DNA of 64,000 bases from Bacteroides fragilis (GCA_945889005.1 CAMDBI010000018.1:16588-80587); one strand, 5' to 3'. Shown: positions 19,334 through 28,984, counted from the stretch's first letter. Notes: a model not told the origin generated them from the sequence alone. Numbers and translations are program-made.

Positions 19334-20671
19334 TTATATTGTTGTAAGTAAATGACAAACATGATTTTTATCCTTTACCTTTTCAGGATTCAAAATATGA
19401 AACTCAAATTCGTGCCTGAAATGTCTTATGGCGCTTGCCACAGGCCAAGCTGCTGCATCGCCCAGAGGACAAATGGTATTGCCTTCTATTCGTTTCGAAA
19501 TATTTGTCAATAGGTCAATGTCGCTAAGTTTTCCTTCGCCATTTACGAGTCGGTGAAGCAATTTTTCCATCCAACTAGTTCCTTCGCGGCAAGGACTACA
19601 TTGTCCGCACGACTCATGTCTATAAAACCTAGTAAAATTAAGAGTATTACGAACTATACATTGATCTTCGTCAAATACTATAAACCCTCCAGAACCCAAC
19701 ATTGTTCCAGATTCTAATCCCCCTTCGGAAAGCGATTCGTACGACATAAGGCGAGGCTCGCCCTTTGCAGACTTTAGAAATAATTCTCCAGGTAAAATTG
19801 GAACCGAAGAGCCTCCGGGAATAACAGCCTTTAGTTTCTTGCCATTGGCTATTCCGCCACAATATTCTTCTGAAAACAAGAACTCTTCAACGGGCAATCC
19901 CAACTCTATTTCGTATACACCGGGCTTTTTAATATTTCCACATGCTGAAATAAGCTTAGTGCCGGTACTTTTGCCTACTCCAATTTTGGAGTATTCGCTT
20001 CCGCCATTATTGATAATCCAACAAACAGTTGCTAATGTCTCAACGTTGTTTACAACTGTTGGCATATCGTACAAGCCTTTTACAGCTGGGAAAGGGGGTT
20101 TCATGCGTGGATTGCCACGTTTTCCTTCCAACGACTCGATAAGTGCAGTTTCTTCGCCACAAATATAAGCTCCACCGCCCGAATGTACATATATGTCTAA
20201 TGAATATCCAGTGTTCAATATGTTTTCACCTAAAAAACCATTGGCTTTTGCTTCTGCAATGGCTTTTTCTAGAATACCTATAATCCATTTATATTCGCCC
20301 CTGATGTATATGTACGATGTGCGGCAACCAAGAGCATAACTAGCCACTATCATGCCTTCGATAAGCAAATGGGGCAAGTATTCCATTAGGTATCGATCCT
20401 TAAACGTGCCCGGTTCGCTTTCGTCGGCATTACAAACAAGGTAATGAGGCCGACCTGGTGTTTTGTCGATAAAACTCCATTTCATACCTGCCGGAAAACC
20501 AGCACCTCCACGACCTCTAAGTCCCGAGAGTTTTACTTCGTCGGTAACCTGATCGGGCGTGAGTGTTTTAAGGGCTTTTTCTACAGAGTTATAACCACTA
20601 TGTTTGCGGTAGACCTCAAATGTGTTGATGCCCGGCACGTTGATATGTTCTAAAAGTATTTTTCTTGCCAT
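19334..20671 (-). CDS. nuoF: NADH:quinone oxidoreductase subunit F (NADH-binding)
   Basis: This 445-residue subunit oxidises NADH with FMN and passes electrons to cluster N3. It shows the NADH/FMN glycine loop (GLRGRGGAGFPAGMKWSF), the FMN site (CNADESEPGTFKDR), YIYIRGEY, GGGAYICGEETALIESLEG, and the 4Fe-4S cysteines in ESCGQCSPCREGTSWM and NTICPLGDAAAWP. It starts 1 base after nuoE. Presence of NuoEFG means this complex can use NADH directly, unlike the 11-subunit forms in many gut Bacteroidota. Confidence 0.96.
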   Translation of the reverse strand: MARKILLEHINVPGINTFEVYRKHSGYNSVEKALKTLTPDQVTDEVKLSGLRGRGGAGFPAGMKWSFIDKTPGRPHYLVCNADESEPGTFKDRYLMEYLPHLLIEGMIVASYALGCRTSYIYIRGEYKWIIGILEKAIAEAKANGFLGENILNTGYSLDIYVHSGGGAYICGEETALIESLEGKRGNPRMKPPFPAVKGLYDMPTVVNNVETLATVCWIINNGGSEYSKIGVGKSTGTKLISACGNIKKPGVYEIELGLPVEEFLFSEEYCGGIANGKKLKAVIPGGSSVPILPGELFLKSAKGEPRLMSYESLSEGGLESGTMLGSGGFIVFDEDQCIVRNTLNFTRFYRHESCGQCSPCREGTSWMEKLLHRLVNGEGKLSDIDLLTNISKRIEGNTICPLGDAAAWPVASAIRHFRHEFEFHILNPEKVKDKNHVCHLLTTI

Positions 20672-20672
20672 G

Positions 20673-21158
20673 TTATTTCTTTCTCAAATCTTCTAACAGT
20701 GCATCTATTTTTTCTTCGTTCAAAAATTCATGATAGTTATTGCCAATCTGAATAACGGGTCCATAGCCACATGCACCAAGGCATTCAACGGTTTTTATAG
20801 TAAAAAGCCCATCGGAAGTTGTTTCTCCTTCTTTAATGTTGAGCTTACGTTCCAAATGTTCAATAAGTCTTTCAGCTCCTACCAAGCAGCAAGGTCCTGT
20901 ACGACAAACTTCCAATACATATTTGCCCACAGGTTTGAGATTGAACTGCGAGTAAAAAGAAGCTACTTCATAAACCTCAATAGGCGTGATTTTTAAAAGC
21001 TCAGCTACAAAATCCATTACAGGTGTATCGAGCCATCCGTCGTTTTCTTCCTGCAAAACATGCAATACGGGGATCAATGCCGACTTCTGCTTCCCCTCGG
21101 GGTAGTGGCTAATGAGTTCCTGTACTCGTGCTTTTGCTATATCGCTGTATTTTACCAT
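20673..21158 (-). CDS. nuoE: NADH:quinone oxidoreductase subunit E
   Basis: This 161-residue thioredoxin-like subunit carries the 2Fe-2S cluster N1a. The four ligands lie in VCRTGPCCLVGAE and ECLGACGYGPVIQIG. The N-terminal helical bundle (SALIPVLHVLQEENDGWL, EVYEVASFYSQF) is complete. It is followed directly by nuoF, its partner in the NADH module. Confidence 0.95.
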   Translation of the reverse strand: MVKYSDIAKARVQELISHYPEGKQKSALIPVLHVLQEENDGWLDTPVMDFVAELLKITPIEVYEVASFYSQFNLKPVGKYVLEVCRTGPCCLVGAERLIEHLERKLNIKEGETTSDGLFTIKTVECLGACGYGPVIQIGNNYHEFLNEEKIDALLEDLRKK

Positions 21159-21293
21159 AATTTAAATCGTGCTTCGTTATTCGTGGACCGTGGACTGTAG
21201 TCCGTAGTCCGTGGACTGTGTTTAGTGACTCTTAAAAAACATTCAATAACTATTTCTTTTTCACATTTTTACACTTGTCATTTTCACATTTAT
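21159..21293. repeat. nuoE-nuoD spacer: 'GTGGACCGTGGACTG' repeat
   Basis: The 135-base gap contains CGTGGACCGTGGACTGTAGT, then CCGTAGTCCGTGGACTGTG, a self-similar and partly palindromic tract. CACATTTTTACACTTG, resembling the other nuo spacers, follows. The related sequence GTCCACGGTCCACG lies after dnaJ at 34063. Confidence 0.6.
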
Positions 21294-22475
21294 TTACGCA
21301 TCCAGCTCTCCTGCAATTACATTTAAACTACTCATGCTTACAATAATATCTGAAAGCATTTGTCCTTTAATCATATCGTCGGCAAAAGCCTGATAATAAA
21401 TAAAACAAGGACGACGAAAGTGCAGCCTGTATGGTGAGCGTGTTCCATCGCTAACCAAATAAAAGCCCAACTCTCCATTGGCGCCTTCAACCGCATGATA
21501 AATTTCACCTTTTGGAACAGGCACTTCGCCCATTACAATCTTGAAATGCCAGATGAGCGCTTCCATTTTGGTGTATACATCGTGCTTTTGAGGCAAATAA
21601 TATTCGGGTACATCGGCATAATGCTTGCCCGATGGCATTTTGGCTAATGCCTGTTGAATAATCTTAAGGCTTTCCCATATTTCGGTGTTTCGTACACAAT
21701 AGCGGTCGTATGTATCGCCTTGTGTGCCAATAGGAACTGTAAAATCAAAATCGTTGTATGAACAATAGGGATTCGAAATCCGCACATCGTAATCGACCCC
21801 GGTAGCACGAAGATTAGGACCTGTAAATCCATAGTTCATCGCTTTTTCGGCAGTAATTGCACCTACATTGATTGTCCGATCCATAAATATACGGTTACGC
21901 GACACCAATGCCTCAAATTCCTTCATTACTGTGGGGAAAGTCTTGATAAAATGGTCGAGTTTTTGGTAAAAAGATGGGCTAAAATCGCGTTCGAAACCTC
22001 CGATTCGTCCCATATTGGTTGTGAGGCGCGATCCGCAAACCTCTTCGAACATTTCATAGATTTTTTCACGTTCCTGAAATACATAAGTGAACCCTGTTAA
22101 AGCGCCTGTATCGACCGCCAACACCGAGTTGCAAACCAAATGATCGGCTATACGTGCAAGCTCCATCACAATAACACGCATATAATCAACTTTTTTGGGC
22201 ACCTCAATTCCAAAGAGTTTTTCGGCAGTCAACAGCCATCCGGTATTGTTGATTGGGGCTGAGCAATAGTTGAGACGGTCGGTAAGTGGAGTAATCTGGT
22301 AGTATGCACGATGTTCGGCTATTTTCTCAAACGCACGGTGTATATAGCCAATAGTAGACTCGCCACTTACACAAATTTCTCCATCCATTTTCAGTACATT
22401 CTGAAACACGCCATGTGTCGCAGGATGCGTTGGTCCTAGATTTAATGTATTATATTCTTTTGTCTCTATTTCCAT
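21294..22475 (-). CDS. nuoD: NADH:quinone oxidoreductase subunit D
   Basis: This 393-residue 49-kDa-type subunit forms the quinone site with NuoB. Motifs include LGPTHPATHGVFQNVLKMDG, GYIHRAFEKIAEHRAYYQ, RLNYCSAPINNTGW, and the C-terminal RPCFIYYQAFADDMIKGQML. The His of THPATHG and the Tyr of HRAYYQ are the residues placed at the quinone head group. NuoC and NuoD are separate proteins here. Confidence 0.96.
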   Translation of the reverse strand: MEIETKEYNTLNLGPTHPATHGVFQNVLKMDGEICVSGESTIGYIHRAFEKIAEHRAYYQITPLTDRLNYCSAPINNTGWLLTAEKLFGIEVPKKVDYMRVIVMELARIADHLVCNSVLAVDTGALTGFTYVFQEREKIYEMFEEVCGSRLTTNMGRIGGFERDFSPSFYQKLDHFIKTFPTVMKEFEALVSRNRIFMDRTINVGAITAEKAMNYGFTGPNLRATGVDYDVRISNPYCSYNDFDFTVPIGTQGDTYDRYCVRNTEIWESLKIIQQALAKMPSGKHYADVPEYYLPQKHDVYTKMEALIWHFKIVMGEVPVPKGEIYHAVEGANGELGFYLVSDGTRSPYRLHFRRPCFIYYQAFADDMIKGQMLSDIIVSMSSLNVIAGELDA

Positions 22476-22553
22476 TTTTTTTAAATCGTTGTTCGTGCTT
22501 CGTTGCTCGTGCTTCGATTTCCGGCTTTCATTTTCAAATTAGTCATTTGCATA
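22476..22553. repeat. nuoD-nuoC spacer: 'CGTGCTTCG' repeat
   Basis: The spacer contains GTTCGTGCTTCGTTGCTCGT and GCTTCGATTTCCGG, then TTTTCAAATTAGTCATTTGC. CGTGCTTCGTTATTCGTGGA in the nuoE-nuoD spacer (21169-21188) belongs to the same family. Confidence 0.5.
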
Positions 22554-23054
22554 TTAACGACCAAAGTACTTATCCTCCTTGTCTATTCGTGAAGCATCTT
22601 CGAGCGGATATTGTTTCATCATGGGGTGATAGGTCATATCGTCCATGTTGAGTATGCGCTTGAGATTGGGATGCCCCTCAAATTGTATTCCATAAAAATC
22701 GAATGTCTCGCGTTCCATCCAGTTCGCCGATTTGAAAATCGATGTCAATGAAGGAACTGTCGGATTTGACGACTGTATGAAAACTCTAATTCGCAGCCTT
22801 ACATTATTGGTAAAGCTATGAAGATGATATATAACTCCCAGATCACTGCTTTGTTCGGGATAGTGCACACCACACAAATCTGTTAAAAACTGAAATTGAA
22901 GGTCGTCGTTATTGTAAAGATATTGAATGAGCTCAATAAGTTTATCTTTCTTAATATCCAAACTTAGCATTCCGAACGGCTCGTCGATGCCAAGCAATGA
23001 ATCGCCTAGCAATGAAGGTAAAGTTTCTTTCAAATATGTATTATCTAAAGCCAT
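22554..23054 (-). CDS. nuoC: NADH:quinone oxidoreductase subunit C
   Basis: This 166-residue 30-kDa-type subunit of the peripheral arm ends with the family signature: WMERETFDFYGIQFEGHPNL, then RILNMDDMTYHPMMKQYPLE. The N-terminal part (LLGIDEPFGMLSLDIKKDKL, FQFLTDLCGVHYP) is the usual alpha/beta fold. It begins 6 bases after nuoB. Confidence 0.94.
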   Translation of the reverse strand: MALDNTYLKETLPSLLGDSLLGIDEPFGMLSLDIKKDKLIELIQYLYNNDDLQFQFLTDLCGVHYPEQSSDLGVIYHLHSFTNNVRLRIRVFIQSSNPTVPSLTSIFKSANWMERETFDFYGIQFEGHPNLKRILNMDDMTYHPMMKQYPLEDASRIDKEDKYFGR

Positions 23055-23060
23055 AAATGT

Positions 23061-23606
23061 TTATTCAATTCCGTAAAATGCCAACAAACTTTTATATTCA
23101 GGCGAACTGCGTCGACGCAACGATTCGTTTTGACACAGTTCCTGAACTTTCATTACTCCTTCGAGTATTTGTTCTGGTCTAGGCGGGCAACCCGGCACAT
23201 AAACATCGACCGGAACTACCTGGTCAATACCCTGCAAAACGCTATATGTATCGAAAATGCCTCCACTCGAAGCACATGCTCCAACAGCCATTACCCAACG
23301 GGGCTCTGCCATTTGAGTATAAACCTGACGAACAATTGGAGCCATTTTTTTGGAGATCGTGCCCATGACCATAAGCATATCGGCCTGTCGGGGCGAAAAA
23401 CTCATGCGTTCGCTGCCAAATCGACCCAAATCGTAGTTCGATGCCATAGTAGCCATAAACTCAATACCACAACATGAAGTTGCAAAAGGTAATGGCCAAA
23501 GCGAATATGAACGAGCTAAGCCAACAGCCTGATCCAATTTAGTGGCAAAAAAACCTTGTCCTTCAATTCCTTCAGGTGGCGGAACTATATTTATTTTTCG
23601 AGTCAT
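23061..23606 (-). CDS. nuoB: NADH:quinone oxidoreductase subunit B
   Basis: This 181-residue subunit carries cluster N2, the last before quinone. Ligands lie in [20 protein letters not shown] (CC pair), [18 protein letters not shown] and [40 protein letters not shown] is the conserved quinone-proximal region. All four cysteines are present. Confidence 0.96.
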   Translation of the reverse strand: MTRKINIVPPPEGIEGQGFFATKLDQAVGLARSYSLWPLPFATSCCGIEFMATMASNYDLGRFGSERMSFSPRQADMLMVMGTISKKMAPIVRQVYTQMAEPRWVMAVGACASSGGIFDTYSVLQGIDQVVPVDVYVPGCPPRPEQILEGVMKVQELCQNESLRRRSSPEYKSLLAFYGIE

Positions 23607-23684
23607 TTTTTTAAAGACAAAAGATTTAAGACAATGAACAAATTATAATTAATTGGTCATTTGTCATTAGTAATTAGTCATTAT
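23607..23684. repeat. nuoB-nuoA spacer: 'TTGGTCATT..TTAGTCATT' repeat
   Basis: This spacer is a short self-similar tract: TTGGTCATTTGTCATTAGTA, ATTAGTCATT and TTGGTCATTAAAT. The nuoK-nuoJ spacer also contains TTGGTCATTTCTACATT. It has no open reading frame or terminator. Confidence 0.5.
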
Positions 23685-24065
23685 TTATTGGTCATTAAAT
23701 TTCAAAGCCCCCTTCTTTAGTACATAATAAAATCCCAACAAAAGTGGTATAATAAAAATGATCATTTTAAAAAAACCAGAACTGCCAAGATCTCTAAAAT
23801 TTACAGCCCATGGATAAAAGAAAATTACTTCGACATCGAACAAAACAAATAAAATTGCAGTAAGAAAATACCTGACAGAAATTGGAAATCGGGCATTTCC
23901 TTGCTGTTCAATACCGCATTCGAAATTTTCGAGCTTTCTATTTGCTTTGCGCCTTGGACCCAAAAAGGGACTTATAAATATTACAAGCGCTACAAAGGAA
24001 AAAATAAAAATAATCTGAAAAATTATTCCTGCATATTGATTTAGAAATCCTAGATGTTCTGTCAT
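23685..24065 (-). CDS. nuoA: NADH:quinone oxidoreductase subunit A
   Basis: This 126-residue subunit has three helices. NRKLENFECGIEQQGNARFP carries the conserved ECG loop, and FDVEVIFFYPWAVNF contains the buried acidic residues. It is the first gene of the nuo operon, and a promoter-like sequence lies just upstream. Confidence 0.95.
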   Translation of the reverse strand: MTEHLGFLNQYAGIIFQIIFIFSFVALVIFISPFLGPRRKANRKLENFECGIEQQGNARFPISVRYFLTAILFVLFDVEVIFFYPWAVNFRDLGSSGFFKMIIFIIPLLLGFYYVLKKGALKFNDQ

Positions 24066-24118
24066 TTATTCAATGTCAATTAGTTCTGTTATTGAAATAA
24101 CGATGAATACTTACTAAA

Positions 24119-24149
24119 CAAAGTTGACGAAAAAGAGTTGAAATAACAA
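24119..24149 (-). promoter_or_regulatory. candidate promoter of the nuo operon
   Basis: On the minus strand TTG (24149-24147) is followed after 20 bases by CAACTTTG (24126-24119), one mismatch from TAnnTTTG. It lies about 55 bases before the nuoA start, in the only gap that precedes the 14-gene run. Confidence 0.45.
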
Positions 24150-24174
24150 GTGTTTTTTCTCAAATTCTGCATTA

Positions 24175-25476
24175 TTATTTAATTTGACGAATCAACAAAC
24201 CTGGGTATAGCTTACTACTGCCGCCTTTAAACAATGTGCGATCGATTGAAGTGTCAGCATTTGCAACAACTCCAGCCATATATCGGTTGTCCCATATTTG
24301 AGCGCCGTCCACTTTGATAGTACCTAAACGCACATACTTTGTCTTGCCTGTTTTTTCGTCAATTTGTTGTTCGAGAACTTCAAATTTGTCGCCTTTTTCA
24401 AGACTCTCTTTCAGACCAATTTTTGCAGTGATAGGCTCTGTTGTAAACAAAGGTGTTTTGGTTTTGAAAACATCATATTTTTTCTGCAACTTGGCAATAA
24501 CTGCATCTATTGCATTAACAGTTGCAATGCGCACCAGGTCTTCTTCTGTTTTTTTTGTAAAAATAGTCGATTGTACATCGGCCCATGCTTTCTCTGTTCC
24601 AACAGGGATAAGTCTAAAAAGATTAGTTGTATCGAATGCTTCCTTTTTCTTTGGGTCTATACTTTTGTCGTCCATCCAATATGATTGGTAAAAAACAGCT
24701 GCAACCGAATCGTTCCATTCGAGTTTGTAGAGGTACGATGTTGTTTGAACAACATAGCCTTTGGCAGCTACCGATAGCCCAGTCGATACAATATCGGCAA
24801 CATCGGTCGAAACACCTCCCAGTTGTGCAGCAACCGACAATAATCCCTTTGAAGCTTCTGCAACTTCTTTTTTGTCAACATACTTAAAACGTGTAACCAC
24901 TACAAATGTATTTCCAATTAGTTCTTCACCGGCATCGGCAAGCATCGAAAGGCCACGGGTTGTTTTCTTTGCAACATTGGCACTCATTTCGGTAGCATCC
25001 CACATGCCTCGATCGCCAATGAGACTCATGTCAAATGCGCCGTTTTCTTTGCGGTTGAACCATTTAGCAACCATGCCTGATGCAATACGGTTAGTTTTCA
25101 AAAACTTCTCAATCTTAACAGGAATTTCTTTCGTATTTGTTGTATCTACCATTCCACCGGTGCCGGCATCCAGCAGTTCTTTGCCCCAGCTTTTTATTTC
25201 ATTATCATCTTTTGATATACGCTCTTCGGGAGTCAAAACAACATCGGTTAATTTAAATGTTCTAATAGGCAAGTTGTGATCGTTGTATTTGTCGGGAACT
25301 GGCGATGCCAAGAAAGATCGCTTAATAGTATCGGCTTTTACAAGCCCTGCATCGTCTATCATGATGGTATAGATAGAGCTGCGGCGATATTTAATACTCA
25401 TTTTGTCTGCTTGAGCCATTAAAACTGACGAACAAAAAAACAAAACAATTGCAAGTAACGATTTTGACAATTTCAT
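24175..25476 (-). CDS. exported protein of unknown function
   Basis: This 433-residue protein has a clear signal peptide (SLLAIVLFFCSSVLMAQA). The rest is soluble and mixed alpha/beta, with no enzyme motif I can name. Segments such as GNTFVVVTRFKYVDKKEVAE, YKLEWNDSVAAVFYQSYWMD and RYMAGVVANADTSIDRTLF recall conserved Bacteroidales proteins of unknown function. It stands alone between the nuo operon and the divergent gene at 25598. A periplasmic or surface location is likely. Confidence 0.7.
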   Translation of the reverse strand: MKLSKSLLAIVLFFCSSVLMAQADKMSIKYRRSSIYTIMIDDAGLVKADTIKRSFLASPVPDKYNDHNLPIRTFKLTDVVLTPEERISKDDNEIKSWGKELLDAGTGGMVDTTNTKEIPVKIEKFLKTNRIASGMVAKWFNRKENGAFDMSLIGDRGMWDATEMSANVAKKTTRGLSMLADAGEELIGNTFVVVTRFKYVDKKEVAEASKGLLSVAAQLGGVSTDVADIVSTGLSVAAKGYVVQTTSYLYKLEWNDSVAAVFYQSYWMDDKSIDPKKKEAFDTTNLFRLIPVGTEKAWADVQSTIFTKKTEEDLVRIATVNAIDAVIAKLQKKYDVFKTKTPLFTTEPITAKIGLKESLEKGDKFEVLEQQIDEKTGKTKYVRLGTIKVDGAQIWDNRYMAGVVANADTSIDRTLFKGGSSKLYPGLLIRQIK

Positions 25477-25597
25477 AAAATTTGATTTTATAGGTTAAAG
25501 TTCAAATATAGTGAAAATTTGTTTTGCTAAACATAATTTGCATTTCAAATCAGAAATTGTATTTTTGATTTATCGATAACATCTTACACCCATTATT

Positions 25598-27154
25598 TTG
25601 AAAAATTTTTTAAAAACCATTTTAGGTCCAAATACTTTCGTTCTTGCGCTTATTCTTATAGCGGCAGGCCTTCCGCTTTCTCCATTTTTGATAAGTGCTG
25701 GCATTGTGATTCTTGTGCTTAACTGGCTTGCAGAGGGCAATTTCAAATACAAGAGTAACGAATTGTTCCAAAACAAAGCTCTCTGGGCATTTTGCGCTAT
25801 TTATATTATTCATTTAGTCTGGTTATTCATTACTTCCGACTTTCAATACGGTCTCAAGGATATTAAAATCAAACTCCCTTTACTGCTCATTCCATTGGTC
25901 GTAGCAACTTCTGAGTTTCCTAGTGCTAAAAGTATTCGTTGGATTTTTGGGGTATTTATTGCATCTACTATTATTTCAACTATAATTATTACACTTATCG
26001 TTTTTGGGTTTATCGACTTCAACTATACCGATATTCGCCATGCGTCAATCTTTATCTCGCACATTAGGCTTTCGCTTTATATCGCACTTATTGTCATTGC
26101 ATTGCTTTATGCAATCTGCGAAAATATTGTTACTTTTAAAGCAACTTCCATTGCTATTATTATTTGGCTTATTTCTTTTTTAGTTCTTCTTCAGGCAATG
26201 ACCGGGATTGTAGTATTGTTAATTACTTCTACACTTCTGTTTTTTATCTTTTATTATAAAAAATCGACATTTGCCATCAGACTATTAGCAATATGTGTCT
26301 TTGTTTTGCTATTTGTAAGTTGTGCTATATATATAAGGTGTGTTTATCAAAATTTTATCAATTTCGACACTCGCGATACTCAAAATTTGGCAACTAAAAC
26401 CATTAATGGAAACCCTTATATCCACAATTCCGACGATCCAAATTTCGAAAACGGACATTGGACGGGTTATTTCTATTGCGCTAAAGAATTAGAAAATGAG
26501 TGGGTGCGCCGAAGCAATTTTCCAATAGATAGTCTCGATCGCAAATCACAGCCTATAAGGTATACTTTAATGAAATATATGACCTCGCTAGACTTGAAAA
26601 AAGATTCTGTTGGCATTTGGGCGTTAAGCGATATGGACATTCGAAGCATAGAAGATGGAACGACCAATTTTATTGCGAACAAAAAATTTTCGCTTTACTC
26701 AAGAATTTATATCATTATTGAAGAATTCTATTGGTACAACAAAGGGCGTTTACCTGTTGGTAATTCTGTTACTCAACGTTTTCTTTTTGGAAGTATTGCG
26801 CTGGAAATTATTAAAAAGAATCCCCTTTTGGGTGTTGGTACTGGCGATGTTAGTAAATCTTATGCGGAAGTTTATAAAATTAAATACCCAACAATTCCCG
26901 AAAAATTCAGACTTAGAGCGCACAATCAGTTTTTAACATTTGCCATAGCATTTGGCATTCCTGCAATGCTTATTATTATTGTTTTTTTTCTATTTCCTGT
27001 ATTTTCTCGTAAAAAAGATTTTTTACAGTATAGTATTTTGATTATTATGATGTTGTCGTTTGTCAACGAAGATACACTTGAAACACAGAGCGGGGCAACG
27101 TTTTTTGCGCTCTTTTATGCATTATTCGTGTTTGCCAAATCAAAATCGACATGA
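25598..27154 (+). CDS. O-antigen ligase/polymerase-like membrane protein
   Basis: This 518-residue membrane protein has about ten helices. A large extracytoplasmic loop (residues about 235-390, NGNPYIHNSDDPNFENGHWT) comes before the family motif KNPLLGVGTGDVSKSYAEVY and RAHNQFLTFAIAFGIP. That arrangement is typical of Wzy/WaaL-like enzymes that polymerise or ligate surface glycans. No in-frame ATG lies near the beginning, so a TTG start at 25598 is used. No glycosyltransferase cluster is adjacent, so the substrate is unknown. Confidence 0.75.
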   Translation: MKNFLKTILGPNTFVLALILIAAGLPLSPFLISAGIVILVLNWLAEGNFKYKSNELFQNKALWAFCAIYIIHLVWLFITSDFQYGLKDIKIKLPLLLIPLVVATSEFPSAKSIRWIFGVFIASTIISTIIITLIVFGFIDFNYTDIRHASIFISHIRLSLYIALIVIALLYAICENIVTFKATSIAIIIWLISFLVLLQAMTGIVVLLITSTLLFFIFYYKKSTFAIRLLAICVFVLLFVSCAIYIRCVYQNFINFDTRDTQNLATKTINGNPYIHNSDDPNFENGHWTGYFYCAKELENEWVRRSNFPIDSLDRKSQPIRYTLMKYMTSLDLKKDSVGIWALSDMDIRSIEDGTTNFIANKKFSLYSRIYIIIEEFYWYNKGRLPVGNSVTQRFLFGSIALEIIKKNPLLGVGTGDVSKSYAEVYKIKYPTIPEKFRLRAHNQFLTFAIAFGIPAMLIIIVFFLFPVFSRKKDFLQYSILIIMMLSFVNEDTLETQSGATFFALFYALFVFAKSKST

Positions 27155-27170
27155 ACTCCTGATAAATTTA

Positions 27171-27890
27171 TTATTTCATAAAATTCTTTTCTACATATTC
27201 GTCGAACGTTTTCTTGTATTGGTCTCCAATAGGGATAAAAACTTTTTCGTCAAAAATGATGCGATTGCGTTCTATGGTTGTAATACGATCGAGATTAACA
27301 ATGTATGATCTGTGAACTCTCATGAAATTTGAACCTGGCAAGTTTTCTTCCATACTTTTCATGCTCATAAGAGTCATTACAGGCTTTTCGTTCAATATGT
27401 GTATTCGTACATACTCACGCATGCCTTCTATGTATTTGATATCGTTAAGTTTAATGCGCACAATTTTATATTCGGTTTTGAAAAAAAGACTTTGGTCATT
27501 ATGCTCAAGTTTCGAAGGCAATTGAGCAATTAAATCGAAATGTTTTTTGGCTTTATTGGCAGATTTGAGAAACATCTCGTAAGAAATTGGTTTTAGCAAA
27601 TAGTCTAAAGCATCGACTCTAAAGCCCTCAATAGCATGCTCTTGGTATGCGGTTGTGAATATCACCTCTGGCCTAACCTCGAGCGATTTTACAAAATCAA
27701 CACCATTCAGATCGGGCATATTAATGTCGAGAAACATGAGATCTACATCTTTCTCAGACAATATCGAAAGAGCATCTAAAGCACTATTGCACTCAGCTAC
27801 ACTCTCGAGAAATGGTGTTTTCTTTATATAATCGCTTATTTGCGTTAATGCCAATGGCTCGTCGTCTATAGCTATGCATTTTATTGTCAT
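27171..27890 (-). CDS. LytTR-family response regulator
   Basis: This 239-residue DNA-binding regulator starts with a receiver domain (IAIDDEPLALTQI; phosphoacceptor Asp in DLMFLDINMPDLNG; TTAYQEHA; Lys in YLLKPI). The C-terminal LytTR domain (IKYIEGMREYVRIHI, FMRVHRSYIVNLDRI, FIPIGDQYKKTFDEYV) follows. Its start overlaps the sensor kinase stop by 4 bases, so the two are made together. Targets are unknown. Confidence 0.92.
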   Translation of the reverse strand: MTIKCIAIDDEPLALTQISDYIKKTPFLESVAECNSALDALSILSEKDVDLMFLDINMPDLNGVDFVKSLEVRPEVIFTTAYQEHAIEGFRVDALDYLLKPISYEMFLKSANKAKKHFDLIAQLPSKLEHNDQSLFFKTEYKIVRIKLNDIKYIEGMREYVRIHILNEKPVMTLMSMKSMEENLPGSNFMRVHRSYIVNLDRITTIERNRIIFDEKVFIPIGDQYKKTFDEYVEKNFMK

Positions 27891-28984
27891 ATAGGCAATG
27901 TTAGTTTAACACTAAATTCTTTAACAGTTTCAACAATTTCGAGCGAGTATTTATTACCATATATAAGATCGAGTCGCTTTCGTGTGTTTTGTAAACCTAT
28001 ACCCGAACCATTATCTTTTATTTTGTTTTGGACGTGCCTGCTATTGAAAATTAAAAAAACTAAATTGTTTTCTTCTCTACTTAAAAAAATATTGATAAAT
28101 GAAGTCTCTTTGTTGCTTATACCGTGTTTGTATGCATTTTCGATAAACGACACAAACAGCAATGGAGGTACTTTGAAATCGCCGATCGAATTGTCGACTT
28201 CAAATGTAATATCTACATCTTTACTAAGTCTAAGCTTCATAAGATCGATATAACTATTGATAAATTCGATTTCTTTGCTGAGCATTGTAAATTGACCTTC
28301 CGAATCGTAGAGCAAATAACGCATCAACATCGAAAGTCGAATAATCGAATCCTTTGCATACACTGTGTTTTGATCGATCAAAGCATGAATATTGTTTAAC
28401 GTATTCATAAAAAAATGAGGACTGATTTGGTATCGCAAAAAAGCAAGTTTCGATTCAATATTTTCTTTTTCAAAATCTTTGCGTTTTTGATCATCGGCCA
28501 TCCACTTGCCGGTAAGTTTCAGCGCAGTATTGAAACCTACTACAAGCAACGAAATTACAAAATTATTGAGCAAGATCAACTCTTTCGATTTATGAAAGGG
28601 AATCATCTTGGGGTGCGGTATTTTTACATTTCTTATGTTGTGCGATTCAGAAAAAGCTCGCTCTATAAATAACTTGAGATTGTGGTCGATAAAAACAACA
28701 ACTACGACAACAGCAAGGGTTAAAAGAAAATATAAGCGTGTTTTTTCTTTAAAAAAAACCTTTGGGACAAGTATGTAATTATTGATAAGAAAAATTACAA
28801 AAAAAGGTAGTATTCTAATAAAAGTCCGATAGAAATATTTGTTAAAGTTAAAATCTTGCTGAGTTACAAGTATTGGGGAAAAAAGCAAAACACTCCAAAG
28901 TATTGTGTAAATCGATATTTCTGTCCATTCCCAACGTTTGGTGCTTTGCATAATCTGTGTTTCAATTTTTGTCAAAGTTAACAC
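27887..28984 (-). CDS. LytS/YehU-type sensor histidine kinase
   Basis: This 365-residue kinase has four N-terminal membrane helices (residues about 28-165) and no periplasmic sensor domain. The phosphoacceptor region LRYQISPHFFMNTLNNIHAL is the His_kinase family box. The ATP-binding part has PPLLFVSFIENAYKHGISN (N box) and GSGIGLQNTRKRLDLIYG (G box). It pairs with the LytTR regulator. ATG 28951 (MQSTKRW) is an alternative start. Confidence 0.92.
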   Translation of the reverse strand: MLTLTKIETQIMQSTKRWEWTEISIYTILWSVLLFSPILVTQQDFNFNKYFYRTFIRILPFFVIFLINNYILVPKVFFKEKTRLYFLLTLAVVVVVVFIDHNLKLFIERAFSESHNIRNVKIPHPKMIPFHKSKELILLNNFVISLLVVGFNTALKLTGKWMADDQKRKDFEKENIESKLAFLRYQISPHFFMNTLNNIHALIDQNTVYAKDSIIRLSMLMRYLLYDSEGQFTMLSKEIEFINSYIDLMKLRLSKDVDITFEVDNSIGDFKVPPLLFVSFIENAYKHGISNKETSFINIFLSREENNLVFLIFNSRHVQNKIKDNGSGIGLQNTRKRLDLIYGNKYSLEIVETVKEFSVKLTLPI

